Below, one piece after another: positions 43,229 to 52,250 of a stretch of 64,000 nucleotides of DNA. Positions within the stretch are counted from its first letter, which is position 1, and each line of letters starts with the position of its first letter. Made by a program: the position numbers and the translations under genes. The stretch is from Vibrio tasmaniensis (GTDB lineage Bacteria > Pseudomonadota > Gammaproteobacteria > Enterobacterales > Vibrionaceae): positions 620,001 to 684,000 of the forward strand of contig NZ_AP025511.1 of the NCBI RefSeq assembly GCF_024347635.1, in the 5' to 3' direction. The notes beneath the pieces were generated by a model, which was given only the letters and a program-made list of their open reading frames with translations, was not told where the DNA came from and made no database searches.

Positions 43229-44266
43229 ATGAAATTAGCAACCAAGAAAAATGGCACTCGCGACGGTCTATTGATGGTCGTAAGTAAAGATCTTAAACAA
43301 TGTGTAGCTGCCACCGAAATTTTCCATGCGATGCATCTAGCGCCAACCATGCAGGTAGCATTGGATAACTGGGACAGCGTGGCTTCTCAGTTAGAAGAGT
43401 TATACACCTCGTTAAACAACGGACATGTCACAGGCAGTGAAGTGTTTGCACCTCAGTATTGTGAATCACCTCTGCCCCGTGCTTATCAATGGGCTGATGG
43501 CAGCGCGTATGTAAACCACGTTGAATTGGTGCGTAAAGCACGTGGTGCTGAAATGCCAGAAAGCTTCTGGGTCGATCCATTAATGTATCAAGGCGGCTCA
43601 GACGCGTTTATCGGCCCTCGTGACAATATCGAATTTGCCAGCGACGAATGGGGCATCGATTTCGAAGGTGAGGTCGCGATTGTGACCGGTGACGTGCCAA
43701 TGGGTGCAAGTGCTAAACAGGCGCACGAGTCGATTCGATTACTGATGTTGGTGAACGATGTGTCGCTGCGCGGCTTGATTCCGGCTGAGCTCGCGAAAGG
43801 CTTTGGCTTCTTCCAGTCTAAACCGTCTTCGGCGTTTTCTCCGGTTGCGGTAACACCTGATGAGCTTGGCGAGCAATGGAGAGGCAGCAAGGTGCATCTG
43901 CCACTGACTTCAACCTACAACGACGCACCTTTTGGATGCCCGAATGCAGGTGTGGATATGACCTTCAACTTTGCAGAATTAGTTGTTCACGCTGCGAAAA
44001 CTCGCCCACTATCGGCCGGTGCAATCATTGGCTCGGGCACGGTTTCCAATAAGCAAGGCACTGACCATGGCACCTCAATTGCCGAGGGCGGTGTGGGTTA
44101 TTCATGCATAGCTGAAGTTCGTATGATTGAGACCATCCGCGATGGTAAACCTTCGACTCAATTTATGTCGTTTGGCGATTCGATCAAGCTTGAGATGTTT
44201 GATGCGGCAGGTGATTCTATTTTTGGCGCGATAGACCAAAAAGTGAGCCAGTATCGAGGGCTATAA
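43229..44266 (+). CDS. fahA: Fumarylacetoacetate hydrolase
   Basis: A 345-residue FAH-fold enzyme that splits fumarylacetoacetate into fumarate and acetoacetate. Family features: YVNHVELVRKARGAEMPESF, a DPLMYQGGSDAFIGP loop, metal-binding acids in IDFEGEVAIVTGDVP and SLRGLIPAELAKGFGFFQSK, shown here cut. GSGTVSNKQGTDHGTSIAEG marks the active-site C-terminal part. It starts 12 bp after hmgA with a GGGGCAACAAGGATG context. It is third in the catabolic operon. Confidence 0.94.
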   Translation: MKLATKKNGTRDGLLMVVSKDLKQCVAATEIFHAMHLAPTMQVALDNWDSVASQLEELYTSLNNGHVTGSEVFAPQYCESPLPRAYQWADGSAYVNHVELVRKARGAEMPESFWVDPLMYQGGSDAFIGPRDNIEFASDEWGIDFEGEVAIVTGDVPMGASAKQAHESIRLLMLVNDVSLRGLIPAELAKGFGFFQSKPSSAFSPVAVTPDELGEQWRGSKVHLPLTSTYNDAPFGCPNAGVDMTFNFAELVVHAAKTRPLSAGAIIGSGTVSNKQGTDHGTSIAEGGVGYSCIAEVRMIETIRDGKPSTQFMSFGDSIKLEMFDAAGDSIFGAIDQKVSQYRGL

Positions 44267-44287
44267 TCCACGTAATAGGGTTTCAGT

Positions 44288-44986
44288 ATGAGCGAGAGCA
44301 TCGTGAACAAGAACATTATACTTTACGGTTACTGGCGCTCGTCCGCAGCCTATCGAGTGCGTATTGGATTGAACCTAAAGCAACTCAACTATGAGTCGAA
44401 ATCGGTGCATTTGGTGCGTAATGGCGGCGAGCAACATGATCCACAATATCGCGAACTCAATGCCAGTGAGTTAGTGCCTGTGCTGGTGGATGGTGACGTT
44501 CAACTCAATCAGTCACTGGCTATTCTTCAGTATCTCGATGAGCACTATTCTTGTAAGAGTAGCCCGGAAGTCTCGCTGATTCCTGAGCAAACACCACTGC
44601 GCTATCAAGCACTGGCGATGGCTCAGGATATTGCGATGGAAATTCATCCTCTTAATAACCTGCGCGTGTTGCAATATTTGGAGAGAGAATTATCTTGCGA
44701 ACAAGAGATGAAAATGGATTGGCTTCACTATTGGATGAGCCAAGGTTTTCGAGCAGTTGAAGAGAAGTTAGCGAAGCACAGAAAAGCACATGGCGATTCA
44801 GTTTATAGCCTCACGGATTCGCCCTGTATCGTCGATGTTTGCATAGTGCCGCAGGTGTATAACGCGCTGCGCTTTGGCGTTGATATGTCGCCGTATCCGC
44901 TGATTAATTCGATTGTTGAAGCGTGTAACCAGTTACCCGCTTTTATTGAGGCGATGCCTGAGAATCAAGTTGATATGAACGAATAG
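44288..44986 (+). CDS. maiA: Maleylacetoacetate isomerase
   Basis: A 232-residue zeta-class glutathione transferase that isomerises maleylacetoacetate to fumarylacetoacetate with glutathione. The N-terminal thioredoxin-like domain carries the catalytic serines in YWRSSAAYRVRIGLN and the glutathione-binding ELVPVLVDGD and QSLAILQYLDEHY. The C-terminal helical domain includes QDIAMEIHPLNNLRVLQYL. It is last in the operon, 21 bp after fahA; no terminator hairpin is evident before the next gene. Confidence 0.95.
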   Translation: MSESIVNKNIILYGYWRSSAAYRVRIGLNLKQLNYESKSVHLVRNGGEQHDPQYRELNASELVPVLVDGDVQLNQSLAILQYLDEHYSCKSSPEVSLIPEQTPLRYQALAMAQDIAMEIHPLNNLRVLQYLERELSCEQEMKMDWLHYWMSQGFRAVEEKLAKHRKAHGDSVYSLTDSPCIVDVCIVPQVYNALRFGVDMSPYPLINSIVEACNQLPAFIEAMPENQVDMNE

Positions 44987-45208
44987 CCACAGTTAAAAGC
45001 GGATCTCAGATTTAGCGAGTGATAAGAGTAGAAAGGCCTTCATAGTATTAAAGCTGTGTCGGCTCGTTTGTTTGCTCTTCATTTGCAGAACTCATCGGTT
45101 GCCTTGAATTTCATTGTCAATTTGACTTATTTTTCACAATGCGTTGCCTATCATTTCTCAAACAGAGGGTTATGTCCTTTAAATTTAAGCGAAATGAAAG
45201 AGGAACGC

Positions 45209-46183
45209 ATGAAAAAACTAACGTTGACGACTATTGCACTGTCGGTATCTTTTGCGGTTAACGCGAATGAACTTGGCGAATCTGGTTTTAGTGGAGAGGT
45301 TTCTGGCTTTATCGGAATGAGCTCTGAGACATCAAACTTCAATACTGATACCAAGAAAAAAACGGGCGTTCTCAATACCAAAGGAGAATCAGATTCTGGG
45401 CTAGCGGCCGCTCCTCTGGGACAGATTCGTTACACATTCGGTTCGGACAACAATCATCAAGTGTTTACTGGTACATCTAGAGACGATTTGGCGGTGGGTG
45501 ATTTCGTTTTAGAACTCGGTTACAAGCACGGCTTTGGTGAAAACTCGTCGATCGCGTTTTCTTATTTACCGTCCATGGGGGGTGAAACGTGGGCTGACCC
45601 GTTTATTACTGGTGACGACCGTGAAGTTACTGACTTTTCAAGCAATGCTTATCGTGCAAAGTACGACAACATTTTGGATTCAAATTTTTCTGCGGACTTT
45701 GCTTACTACACCATTGAACTTGATAAAGAAAATTCAGGTATGTTCCAAACGGGCTCGGCCATTAAATCTCTGGATAGAGATGGCAATGGTCTTTACTCAA
45801 AGATCTCATACTCCCATCAGTTAAGTTCTAATTCGATCCTTGAACCTTCTGTGTTGTACAAGACGTTCTCTGCCGATGGTGACGCGATGTCTAATGCTGA
45901 GATTGGCACAGAGCTAACTTACAAAGCATTTTATGGTCGCCACGCTTTTGCTTTATCGGGCAAATACAGTTCAGTGAGCTTCGATGATACGCATGTTTTT
46001 TTCAACAAAAAGCAAAAAGACAGCAAGTTTGGGGCTTTTGGCGCGTATGAGTTTGACAAGTTAATGGGCTGGGAGAATGTCTCATTTAACGCGCTTGCAG
46101 GCTACGATGTCACAACGTCAAACATCGAGTTTTACGAGAAATCTGAACTCATTGTTGGCGTTGGCGCAACCTATAAATTCTAA
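45209..46183 (+). CDS. DUF2860-family outer-membrane protein
   Basis: The start at 45209 follows AAGAGGAACGC and begins a signal peptide (MKKLTLTTIALSVSFAVNA); the frame is open 51 codons further upstream but without signal or site. The 324-residue product shows alternating beta strands (FVLELGYKHGFGENSSIAFSY, cut here), ends in VGVGATYKF with an aromatic last residue, and fits DUF2860 barrels. Function unknown; barrels of this class are seen next to esterase genes. The exported hydrolase gene follows 9 bp later. Confidence 0.82.
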   Translation: MKKLTLTTIALSVSFAVNANELGESGFSGEVSGFIGMSSETSNFNTDTKKKTGVLNTKGESDSGLAAAPLGQIRYTFGSDNNHQVFTGTSRDDLAVGDFVLELGYKHGFGENSSIAFSYLPSMGGETWADPFITGDDREVTDFSSNAYRAKYDNILDSNFSADFAYYTIELDKENSGMFQTGSAIKSLDRDGNGLYSKISYSHQLSSNSILEPSVLYKTFSADGDAMSNAEIGTELTYKAFYGRHAFALSGKYSSVSFDDTHVFFNKKQKDSKFGAFGAYEFDKLMGWENVSFNALAGYDVTTSNIEFYEKSELIVGVGATYKF

Positions 46184-46192
46184 GAGGTCGAT

Positions 46193-47398
46193 ATGAAAAA
46201 AATACTTCTCGCGAGCCTTATCTCTTACGCGGTAGCGACTCCAGTACTTGCCCAGGATGACAACATGACGGCACATACCGCATTTAAGTCTGACTTGGCC
46301 GAAAATCAAGATCACTTTTACCGTTCTCTTCGTGTTAGTGAATGGGAAGATATGGGGTTAGAAAAATCTGATTTTACCAATACCGTGAAGCGTCTTAAAT
46401 CCAGCACGAAAGATGGTTTGCTCGATAGTAACAATGAGAATAGAAAAGGTTTCTGGACTTACGAGTTTACTCTGTCGGCACAAGCCATTGAGACTCAAGC
46501 AGTTCAACACAATCTGGCTGAAAGCTACGATCGAGCATCAGCGGCTTATCTTGTCGCGGCGTACCCGAACCTTCATCGACCTAATGAAATCATTGCGATG
46601 GAAAAAGCGGTCGAGATGTACCTAAAAGCCGCTGAAATACGCGGTGAAAATGTGCAAAAGGTGATGATGAAGCGAGAGGATGGGCGAAGCATCGTAGGTC
46701 TTTTGCACCTCCCTAAGACAAGCACTAACAACTTGCCAGCAGTAATGTGGTCGGGTGGTGTTGATAAAACATTAATCGAACACAAACACAGTATTAAGCC
46801 GATGATCGACAAAGGTTATGCCGTATTAACCTTTGATATTCCGGGAGCAGGCTTAGACTATAAAAACCATATAGAAGTTGGCGATGAGCGAGCTTCTCAT
46901 GTGGCGACGTTTAACTTCTTAAGCTCCATTCAGGAAGTCGATAGCACACGCATTGGAGTGTTAGGCTCTTCTGGCGCAGGCCCATCTCTCTTGGACTTTG
47001 CTCTGAACCAAAAAGGCTTAAAAGCTGTGGTTGCTCGGTGCGCGTTAGTCGATGGACCGATTGGCAAAACTGAAACACTGAAGTTTATCCCTCGAATGTC
47101 ATCGGACTCTTTCATTGCGAGAATCGGTGGCGATATTTCAGATATGTCTTATTTCGAACAGATGGCTCCTCAGTTTTCTTTAAACAATAAAGGGCTGTTT
47201 GACGGAAAGGCGAGAATCGATGTGCCTCTTCTCGCGATAAACACTAAAAAAGATCCTATTGCGATGCCAGAGGATGTGAAGAAAACTGCTTCATTATCGA
47301 GTAAGGGAGAAGTCTACATTTCTGATGAATTTGGCCACTGCCCAGACAGCAAAGCGGCTAGCGACAAAATTATTCAGTTTTTATCTGACAATATTTAA
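46193..47398 (+). CDS. Exported FrsA-like alpha/beta hydrolase
   Basis: A 401-residue protein with a signal peptide (MKKILLASLISYAVATPVLA) and the FrsA/DUF1100 hydrolase fold. The HLPKTSTNNLPAVMWSGG strand leads to the oxyanion region, the nucleophile elbow is GVLGSSGAGPS, the acid is in INTKKDPIAMPED and the His in DEFGHCPDS. FrsA itself is cytoplasmic, so an exported member is unusual and may hydrolyse esters in the periplasm or medium. It is probably cotranscribed with the barrel gene before it. Confidence 0.82.
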   Translation: MKKILLASLISYAVATPVLAQDDNMTAHTAFKSDLAENQDHFYRSLRVSEWEDMGLEKSDFTNTVKRLKSSTKDGLLDSNNENRKGFWTYEFTLSAQAIETQAVQHNLAESYDRASAAYLVAAYPNLHRPNEIIAMEKAVEMYLKAAEIRGENVQKVMMKREDGRSIVGLLHLPKTSTNNLPAVMWSGGVDKTLIEHKHSIKPMIDKGYAVLTFDIPGAGLDYKNHIEVGDERASHVATFNFLSSIQEVDSTRIGVLGSSGAGPSLLDFALNQKGLKAVVARCALVDGPIGKTETLKFIPRMSSDSFIARIGGDISDMSYFEQMAPQFSLNNKGLFDGKARIDVPLLAINTKKDPIAMPEDVKKTASLSSKGEVYISDEFGHCPDSKAASDKIIQFLSDNI

Positions 47399-47587
47399 CG
47401 GAATTAAGCCAAGCTGAATAAATTCTATGACGAAAAGCCCTTCATGGTGTTAAATCCTTGGAGGGCTACTTATTTCGACGTTATGGTTTGTTATATTTCT
47501 GGACTTTATGTATTCATTCATTTCAGGTTTAATTTCTAATTTTATTAATATTTATCTCATTTAGCATTGAAATGGTACTAATAAAAT

Positions 47588-47616
47588 AAGCCTCATTATA
47601 ATTAAATAAGAGGCTT
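47588..47616 (-). terminator. Possible terminator after arcC
   Basis: AAGCCTC and GAGGCTT, 7-bp arms with a 15-base AT-rich loop and a T-rich tail on the minus strand. Weaker than the others. Confidence 0.5.
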
Positions 47617-47657
47617 GTAATAGATTTCATATTAGTAGTATTTATCACTCGATAAGA

Positions 47658-48587
47658 TTAGTAATAAACAATACCTTCGCCTTTCGTTATCAGAGTGCCA
47701 GCTTCATTGGTGATTATTTTATCTAAATCAAATAATGAACCAATCGCCGCATTACCTAAGCCAGCTTCAACGAATTTACAAACGGCATCAATTTTGGGCC
47801 CCATAGAACCAGCAGGGAATGAAAATTCTGCTAAACCAGCAGGCGTTGCTTGCTTCATTTCTGCTTGGTCTTCTTTACCATAGTTACGGAAAATTGAACC
47901 ATCGGTTAAGATAATAAATAAGTCAGCATGGATTTTTTCAGCGAGTAGTTCGGCCGTAAGATCTTTGTCAATGACGCACTCTACGCCAGTACTCTTACCT
48001 TGCTCAATACTCACGGGAACACCGCCGCCGCCGCAAGCGATAACCAGGTTTTCTGTATCTAGAAGTGTCTCAATTTGCTGAATTTCAACAATGCTTTTTG
48101 GCATAGGAGAAGGCACAACGCGTCGGTAGTACTCGCCATCAGCTTTAAACTGCATTGTGCTTTGAGCCATTAACTCTTTAGCTCGTTGCTCTGTATATAC
48201 AGGGCCAACAAATTTCGTCGGGTTAGCAAACGCAGGGTCTTTTTTGCATACTTCAGTTTGCGTGACTAGCGTAGCTACGTCTAATTCAGGGTCAATGTTT
48301 CTTAGCTCTTGTTGTAACATGTAGCCCACCATGCCACAGGTTTGGGATCCGAGCACATCCATTGGATATGGTGTCGTCTCTGGAGAGTATTCGCTATAAG
48401 CTGCGTTTTGCTCCATCAACAAACCCACTTGTGGGCCATTACCATGAACGATAACAATCTCATGCTCGCGTGCTATCGCAGCAATACTCGCCGCTGATTT
48501 GATGATATTTTCACGTTGGTTCTCAGCCGTTAATGCTTGGCCTCTTGCTAAAAGAGCGTTACCGCCTAAAGCTAATACTATGCGCAT
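47658..48587 (-). CDS. arcC: Carbamate kinase
   Basis: The ATG at 48587 (MRIVLALGGNALLARG) follows CGGAGACATTATC; the open frame extends 6 codons more. The 309-residue enzyme makes ATP from carbamoyl phosphate. Motifs are IVHGNGPQVGLLMEQN, a substrate-binding PYPMDVLGSQTCGMVGYML segment, and VIACGGGGVPVSIEQGKS, cut here. It ends in the MGPKIDAVCKFVEAG and TLITKGEG blocks. Length is normal. The usual partners arcA and arcB are not adjacent, so the source of carbamoyl phosphate is elsewhere, possibly through a purine, putrescine or citrulline route. Confidence 0.94.
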   Translation of the reverse strand: MRIVLALGGNALLARGQALTAENQRENIIKSAASIAAIAREHEIVIVHGNGPQVGLLMEQNAAYSEYSPETTPYPMDVLGSQTCGMVGYMLQQELRNIDPELDVATLVTQTEVCKKDPAFANPTKFVGPVYTEQRAKELMAQSTMQFKADGEYYRRVVPSPMPKSIVEIQQIETLLDTENLVIACGGGGVPVSIEQGKSTGVECVIDKDLTAELLAEKIHADLFIILTDGSIFRNYGKEDQAEMKQATPAGLAEFSFPAGSMGPKIDAVCKFVEAGLGNAAIGSLFDLDKIITNEAGTLITKGEGIVYY

Positions 48588-49033
48588 GATAATGTCTCCG
48601 ATCATTTAATAATGATTTTAGTTATTTTACGTAGGGATTAACCGCTTGTTTCTAATTAGATTCAAGCTTATTAATAACAATGACTAGGTTTTTTAATTAC
48701 TCTTAAGTAATTAACATGCCGAGATAGTATGGGAAAATAATCGTTCTAAATGTGATAGCCATCAAATTATCATTTCACTAGAAATGGAGCGGTGGAAAAG
48801 GAAATTATTATTATTCGATTAAATATCCATAAGCTTGTGTGTAATCTAGCGGTGGCGTCTTTTTTGGTATAAATGATTCGTCTTTAGTGAATATTATCTC
48901 TGGCTATAAAATGATTAATTTAACACTTTTGTTTTAAATATGACGCTCAGATCGCATTAAGAGCTTTAGAAAATGTGCGAAGCCAAACATAGGAGAGGGG
49001 GCATAAGCTTAAAGAGTGGTTTCGATTCGGTTT
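48588..49033. other. Intergenic region, 446 bp
   Basis: AT-rich, upstream of arcC and downstream of the M32 remnant. No open frame, RNA or hairpin that I can support. Confidence 0.5.
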
Positions 49034-49195
49034 TTATCGGCTAATCAAGTGCTGCTTAAAGTGTTCAGCATTTAGTGTTTCTCCCGTTGTTTGCTTCACG
49101 AAGTTATCGGTTTTCAATCGGCTGCCTTTACTTTGGATGTTATCTGACAGCCACGTGAAAATTGGAGATAGCTCGCCACGTTCTTGGTCTAAATA
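49034..49195 (-). pseudogene. C-terminal remnant of an M32 (Taq-type) carboxypeptidase
   Basis: Translating the minus strand gives 53 codons ending in a TAA: YLDQERGELSPIFTWLSDNI, then QSKGSRLKTDNFVKQ, then TTGETLNAEHFKQHLISR. The TGE-x-L-N-x-E-x-F-K-x-H-L ending is the hallmark of the M32 metallocarboxypeptidase C-terminus. The remaining ~430 residues, including the HEXXH zinc site, are absent. It begins directly at the TAG stop of the acetoacetyl-CoA synthetase gene, in the same frame and strand, so a deletion probably removed the body of the gene. Confidence 0.72.
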
Positions 49196-51250
49196 CTAAG
49201 GCGAAACAACGCGCTTTATCTCTTCCAAAACCTCTGCGTTGGCGATTGCTCCGAGGTTTTCTACTCGTTTGCCATTGATCACCTGTTTCACCGCCAATTC
49301 CACCAGTTTGCCAGAGCGTGTTTTTGGCACATCGCTGATCGCAAATATCTGGCTTGGTACATGCCTTGGCGAGCAAGAGGACTTGAGTTTACTTTTGATG
49401 GCTGTCAGTAACGTTTCATCTAGACTCACATCTTGCTGCAGTTGAACAAACAGCCATATCTGCTCATTGCGGTCGATGTCTTTACCGACTGCGATGGAAT
49501 CGATGATGCCCTCAATGGTGTTCACTTGTTGATAGATCTCGGCAGTCCCAATTCTTACCCCACCTGGGTTGAGTGTGGTGTCGCCTCGCCCGTAGAACAG
49601 ATAGCCGCCATGCTGGCTCTGTGCGACTTCGTCACCGTGATGCCACACATTATCGAACCTATCCCAATAGGTGCTGTGGTAGCGCTCTCCGGTGTCATTC
49701 CAAAAGCCTGCGGGGAAGTTGGGGAGGGAATTTGTACACACTAATTCGCCACGTTCGTGATCGACCTTGTGACCAGAAGAGTTGAACACCTTTATGTCGA
49801 CACCGAGCCCTGCCTGTTGACACTCACCGCGATACACCGGCGAGATAGGGTTGCCTAAAACAAAGCAGCCACAAATATCTGTCCCTCCAGAAATTGAGGC
49901 TAAATGCAGGTCTTGTTTGATGTGTTTGTAGACGTAATCGAATTGCTCAGGGTAGAGCACTGAACCCGTAGAGCACAGTGTTCTTAAATGAGGAAGTGAG
50001 TGACTGTCGATTGGCGAGAGTTCGGCTTTCTCAATCGCCTCTAGATACTTGGCTGAGGTGCCAAACAGCGATACATTCGCACGCTGTGCCAAGTCCCACA
50101 GTACATTGGGTTGTGGGTAAACTGGACTGCCGTCAAAGATTACCAAACAAGCACCGCTCGCGAGGGCAGAGACGTGCCAGTTCCACATCATCCAACCACA
50201 AGTGGTGTAGTAGAATACGCGATCGTTTGGCTTAACATCGCAGTGAAGTTGATGCTCTTTTAGGTGATTGATGGTGGTGCCACCGACAGAATGCACAATG
50301 CACTTTGGCTTGCCGGTGGTGCCGGAAGAATAGAGTACAAACAGTGGTTCATTAAAGTTCACACGAGTAAATCGAAGAGGCTTTGGTTGATAGAGACTAA
50401 TGATGTTTTTCCAACTTTGGATCGACACACCATGTTTAACGTCGTTTTTCTTTAAATCGCCCTTCTCTAAATCACGAGTCGGTTTCAAATAACCGATCTC
50501 ACACACCTGTTTTAATTCGTTTAAGTGCTCAACGATTTCACGGTTCTTGTCCGTCATATCGAACGTTTTGCCATTGAAGGTGTAGCCATCACAGGTTAAC
50601 AGTACCTTAGGTTTCACTTGGCCAAATCGCTCAATCACACTCTCGACGCCAAAATCAGGCGAAGTCGATGTCCAAATCGCACCCAAGCTAGTAGTTGCCA
50701 ACATCGCAATCACGGTTTGAGGAAGGTAAGGGGTATAAGCAGCAACTACATCACCTTGTTGAACACCTATATCGACAAGCCATTGTTGAACGTTAGATAC
50801 TTCCTTACACAAGTTTTGCCATGTGTAGCTTTGATGCTCGCCACGCTCATTCTCAAACCAAATCGCAAGCTCGTTTGGTAACGTTTTTGATGAGTGCAGC
50901 AAGTTTTCGGCGTAGTTAACTTGAGCATTCGGAAACCACACCGCATCGCGATTCGATTTTGACTGTTGCCAACGGCTCTCGCCTTGAGTTTTGATGAGCT
51001 CTCTTTGTGCGTTATCAATACTGTCTTGCGAGCCCACCATTCCACAAAACTGCCAAACGTTCTGCCAAAACGATTCGGGATGTTCCACAGACCATTGATG
51101 AAGCTCCGTGTAGTTTTTCCATTCCGTCCCTAGCCTTAAGTCTTGTGGCTTTAATCCTGACAGAGTGAGGCTATCCATAAATCGGGTTACGTTGGCGTGT
51201 GCGATACGCTGGTCGCTAGGCTGCCAAACTGGCTTATTGCTTTCGTGCAT
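49196..51250 (-). CDS. aacS: Acetoacetyl-CoA synthetase
   Basis: A 684-residue ANL-superfamily enzyme that activates acetoacetate with ATP and CoA. The P-loop-like YSSGTTGKPKCIVH, the GGTDICGCFVLGNP motif, and the core GRGDTTLNPGGVRIGTAEIY are all present, with the catalytic Lys region KTRSGKLVELAVK near the C-terminus. Size and the long N-terminal part fit acetoacetate--CoA ligases rather than acetyl-CoA synthetases. Acetoacetate is a product of the tyrosine operon 5 kb away, so this enzyme would feed it into central metabolism. It is divergent from phhA. Confidence 0.92.
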   Translation of the reverse strand: MHESNKPVWQPSDQRIAHANVTRFMDSLTLSGLKPQDLRLGTEWKNYTELHQWSVEHPESFWQNVWQFCGMVGSQDSIDNAQRELIKTQGESRWQQSKSNRDAVWFPNAQVNYAENLLHSSKTLPNELAIWFENERGEHQSYTWQNLCKEVSNVQQWLVDIGVQQGDVVAAYTPYLPQTVIAMLATTSLGAIWTSTSPDFGVESVIERFGQVKPKVLLTCDGYTFNGKTFDMTDKNREIVEHLNELKQVCEIGYLKPTRDLEKGDLKKNDVKHGVSIQSWKNIISLYQPKPLRFTRVNFNEPLFVLYSSGTTGKPKCIVHSVGGTTINHLKEHQLHCDVKPNDRVFYYTTCGWMMWNWHVSALASGACLVIFDGSPVYPQPNVLWDLAQRANVSLFGTSAKYLEAIEKAELSPIDSHSLPHLRTLCSTGSVLYPEQFDYVYKHIKQDLHLASISGGTDICGCFVLGNPISPVYRGECQQAGLGVDIKVFNSSGHKVDHERGELVCTNSLPNFPAGFWNDTGERYHSTYWDRFDNVWHHGDEVAQSQHGGYLFYGRGDTTLNPGGVRIGTAEIYQQVNTIEGIIDSIAVGKDIDRNEQIWLFVQLQQDVSLDETLLTAIKSKLKSSCSPRHVPSQIFAISDVPKTRSGKLVELAVKQVINGKRVENLGAIANAEVLEEIKRVVSP

Positions 51251-51349
51251 TCCTTTACCTTTACCTTTAACAAAACGTTAACGATTTCAGTCTGGTATTT
51301 AGGTTTTACAAAGTCAAAAGATCAGCAAAATAAGGGTGCGGCGGAACTG

Positions 51350-51367
51350 TGTAAATAAAATGTTACA
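51350..51367. promoter_or_regulatory. Candidate TyrR box
   Basis: TGTAAA, six bases, GTTACA: one mismatch to TGTAAA-N6-TTTACA. It lies in the divergent aacS-phhA promoter region, 89 bp ahead of phhA. A TyrR-type regulator would respond to aromatic amino acids. Confidence 0.5.
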
Positions 51368-51455
51368 CGATCGCTTGTTTCGAAAAATCGCGCAAATTGG
51401 CGGATATATGGAGTGGAGATAGGCTTAAAGTGAGACATTCGAAAGGAGGTGTGTA

Positions 51456-52250
51456 ATGACTCAATATCATTCTAAGCCCGTGAGCCAAGAGGGATGGGTT
51501 GAGTGGAGCCTCGAAGAAGACGCCATTTGGCACGACTTAGTGAAAAGGCAACTGGACGTCATTAATGACCGCGCATGCGATGCTTATTTGCACGGTTTGA
51601 CCCTGCTGGATCTGCCATTAGACAGAGTCCCTCAGTTTCCAGAGATAAACAAGGTGCTAATGGAAACAACAGGTTGGCAGGTTCAGCCTGTGCCCGCATT
51701 GATCGATTTCGACCGATTCTTTGATTTGCTCGCCAATAAAAAATTCCCAGTTGCGACATTTCTGAGAACGCGAGATGAGTTCGATTACTTACAAGAACCT
51801 GATTTCTTTCATGAAATTTTCGGCCACTGTGCCATGCTCACCAATGCCGATTTCGCGGCTTTCACTCAGCATTATGGAAAACTAGGCCAAGCCGCCACAT
51901 CTAAACAGCGCGCCTATCTTGCCCGTTTGTATTGGTTTACGGTTGAGTTCGGTTTAGTAAAAGAGGGACAAAAACTGAAAATTTATGGCGGTGGTATTCT
52001 CTCGTCTCCGGCGGAAACCATGTATGCATTGGGTGGTGATTTGGCGGTTCGTGAGCGGTTCGATCTGCAAACGGTGTTAAGAACGCCTTATCGTATCGAC
52101 ATCATGCAGCCGAAATATTACGTGATCGACGAACTGTCTGAGCTCTTCCAAATCAGTCAGGAAAACCTATTACAGCAAGCTGATCTCGCCATCGACGCGG
52201 GGCTACTACCACCACTTTTTGAACCCAAGGAACCAACACATGTTGAATGA
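51456..52250 (+). CDS. phhA: Phenylalanine 4-hydroxylase
   Basis: A 264-residue pterin-dependent iron enzyme that makes tyrosine from phenylalanine. The iron ligands are visible: His119 and His124 in FFHEIFGHCAML and Glu164 in WFTVEFGLV. The pterin-site region contains FLRTRDEFDYLQEPD. It is the bacterial single-domain type without the regulatory ACT domain. An AAAGGAGGTGT site precedes the ATG. It overlaps phhB by 11 bp. Confidence 0.97.
   Translation: MTQYHSKPVSQEGWVEWSLEEDAIWHDLVKRQLDVINDRACDAYLHGLTLLDLPLDRVPQFPEINKVLMETTGWQVQPVPALIDFDRFFDLLANKKFPVATFLRTRDEFDYLQEPDFFHEIFGHCAMLTNADFAAFTQHYGKLGQAATSKQRAYLARLYWFTVEFGLVKEGQKLKIYGGGILSSPAETMYALGGDLAVRERFDLQTVLRTPYRIDIMQPKYYVIDELSELFQISQENLLQQADLAIDAGLLPPLFEPKEPTHVE

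Noticed and set aside
45056..45208. A 51-codon upstream extension of the DUF2860 gene.
   Set aside because: It would bury the signal peptide; the ATG at 45209 follows a good ribosome site.
49140..49376. A 78-codon minus-strand open frame overlapping the end of aacS.
   Set aside because: It is in another frame from both aacS and the carboxypeptidase remnant, with a Trp/Arg/Cys-rich shadow-like composition.
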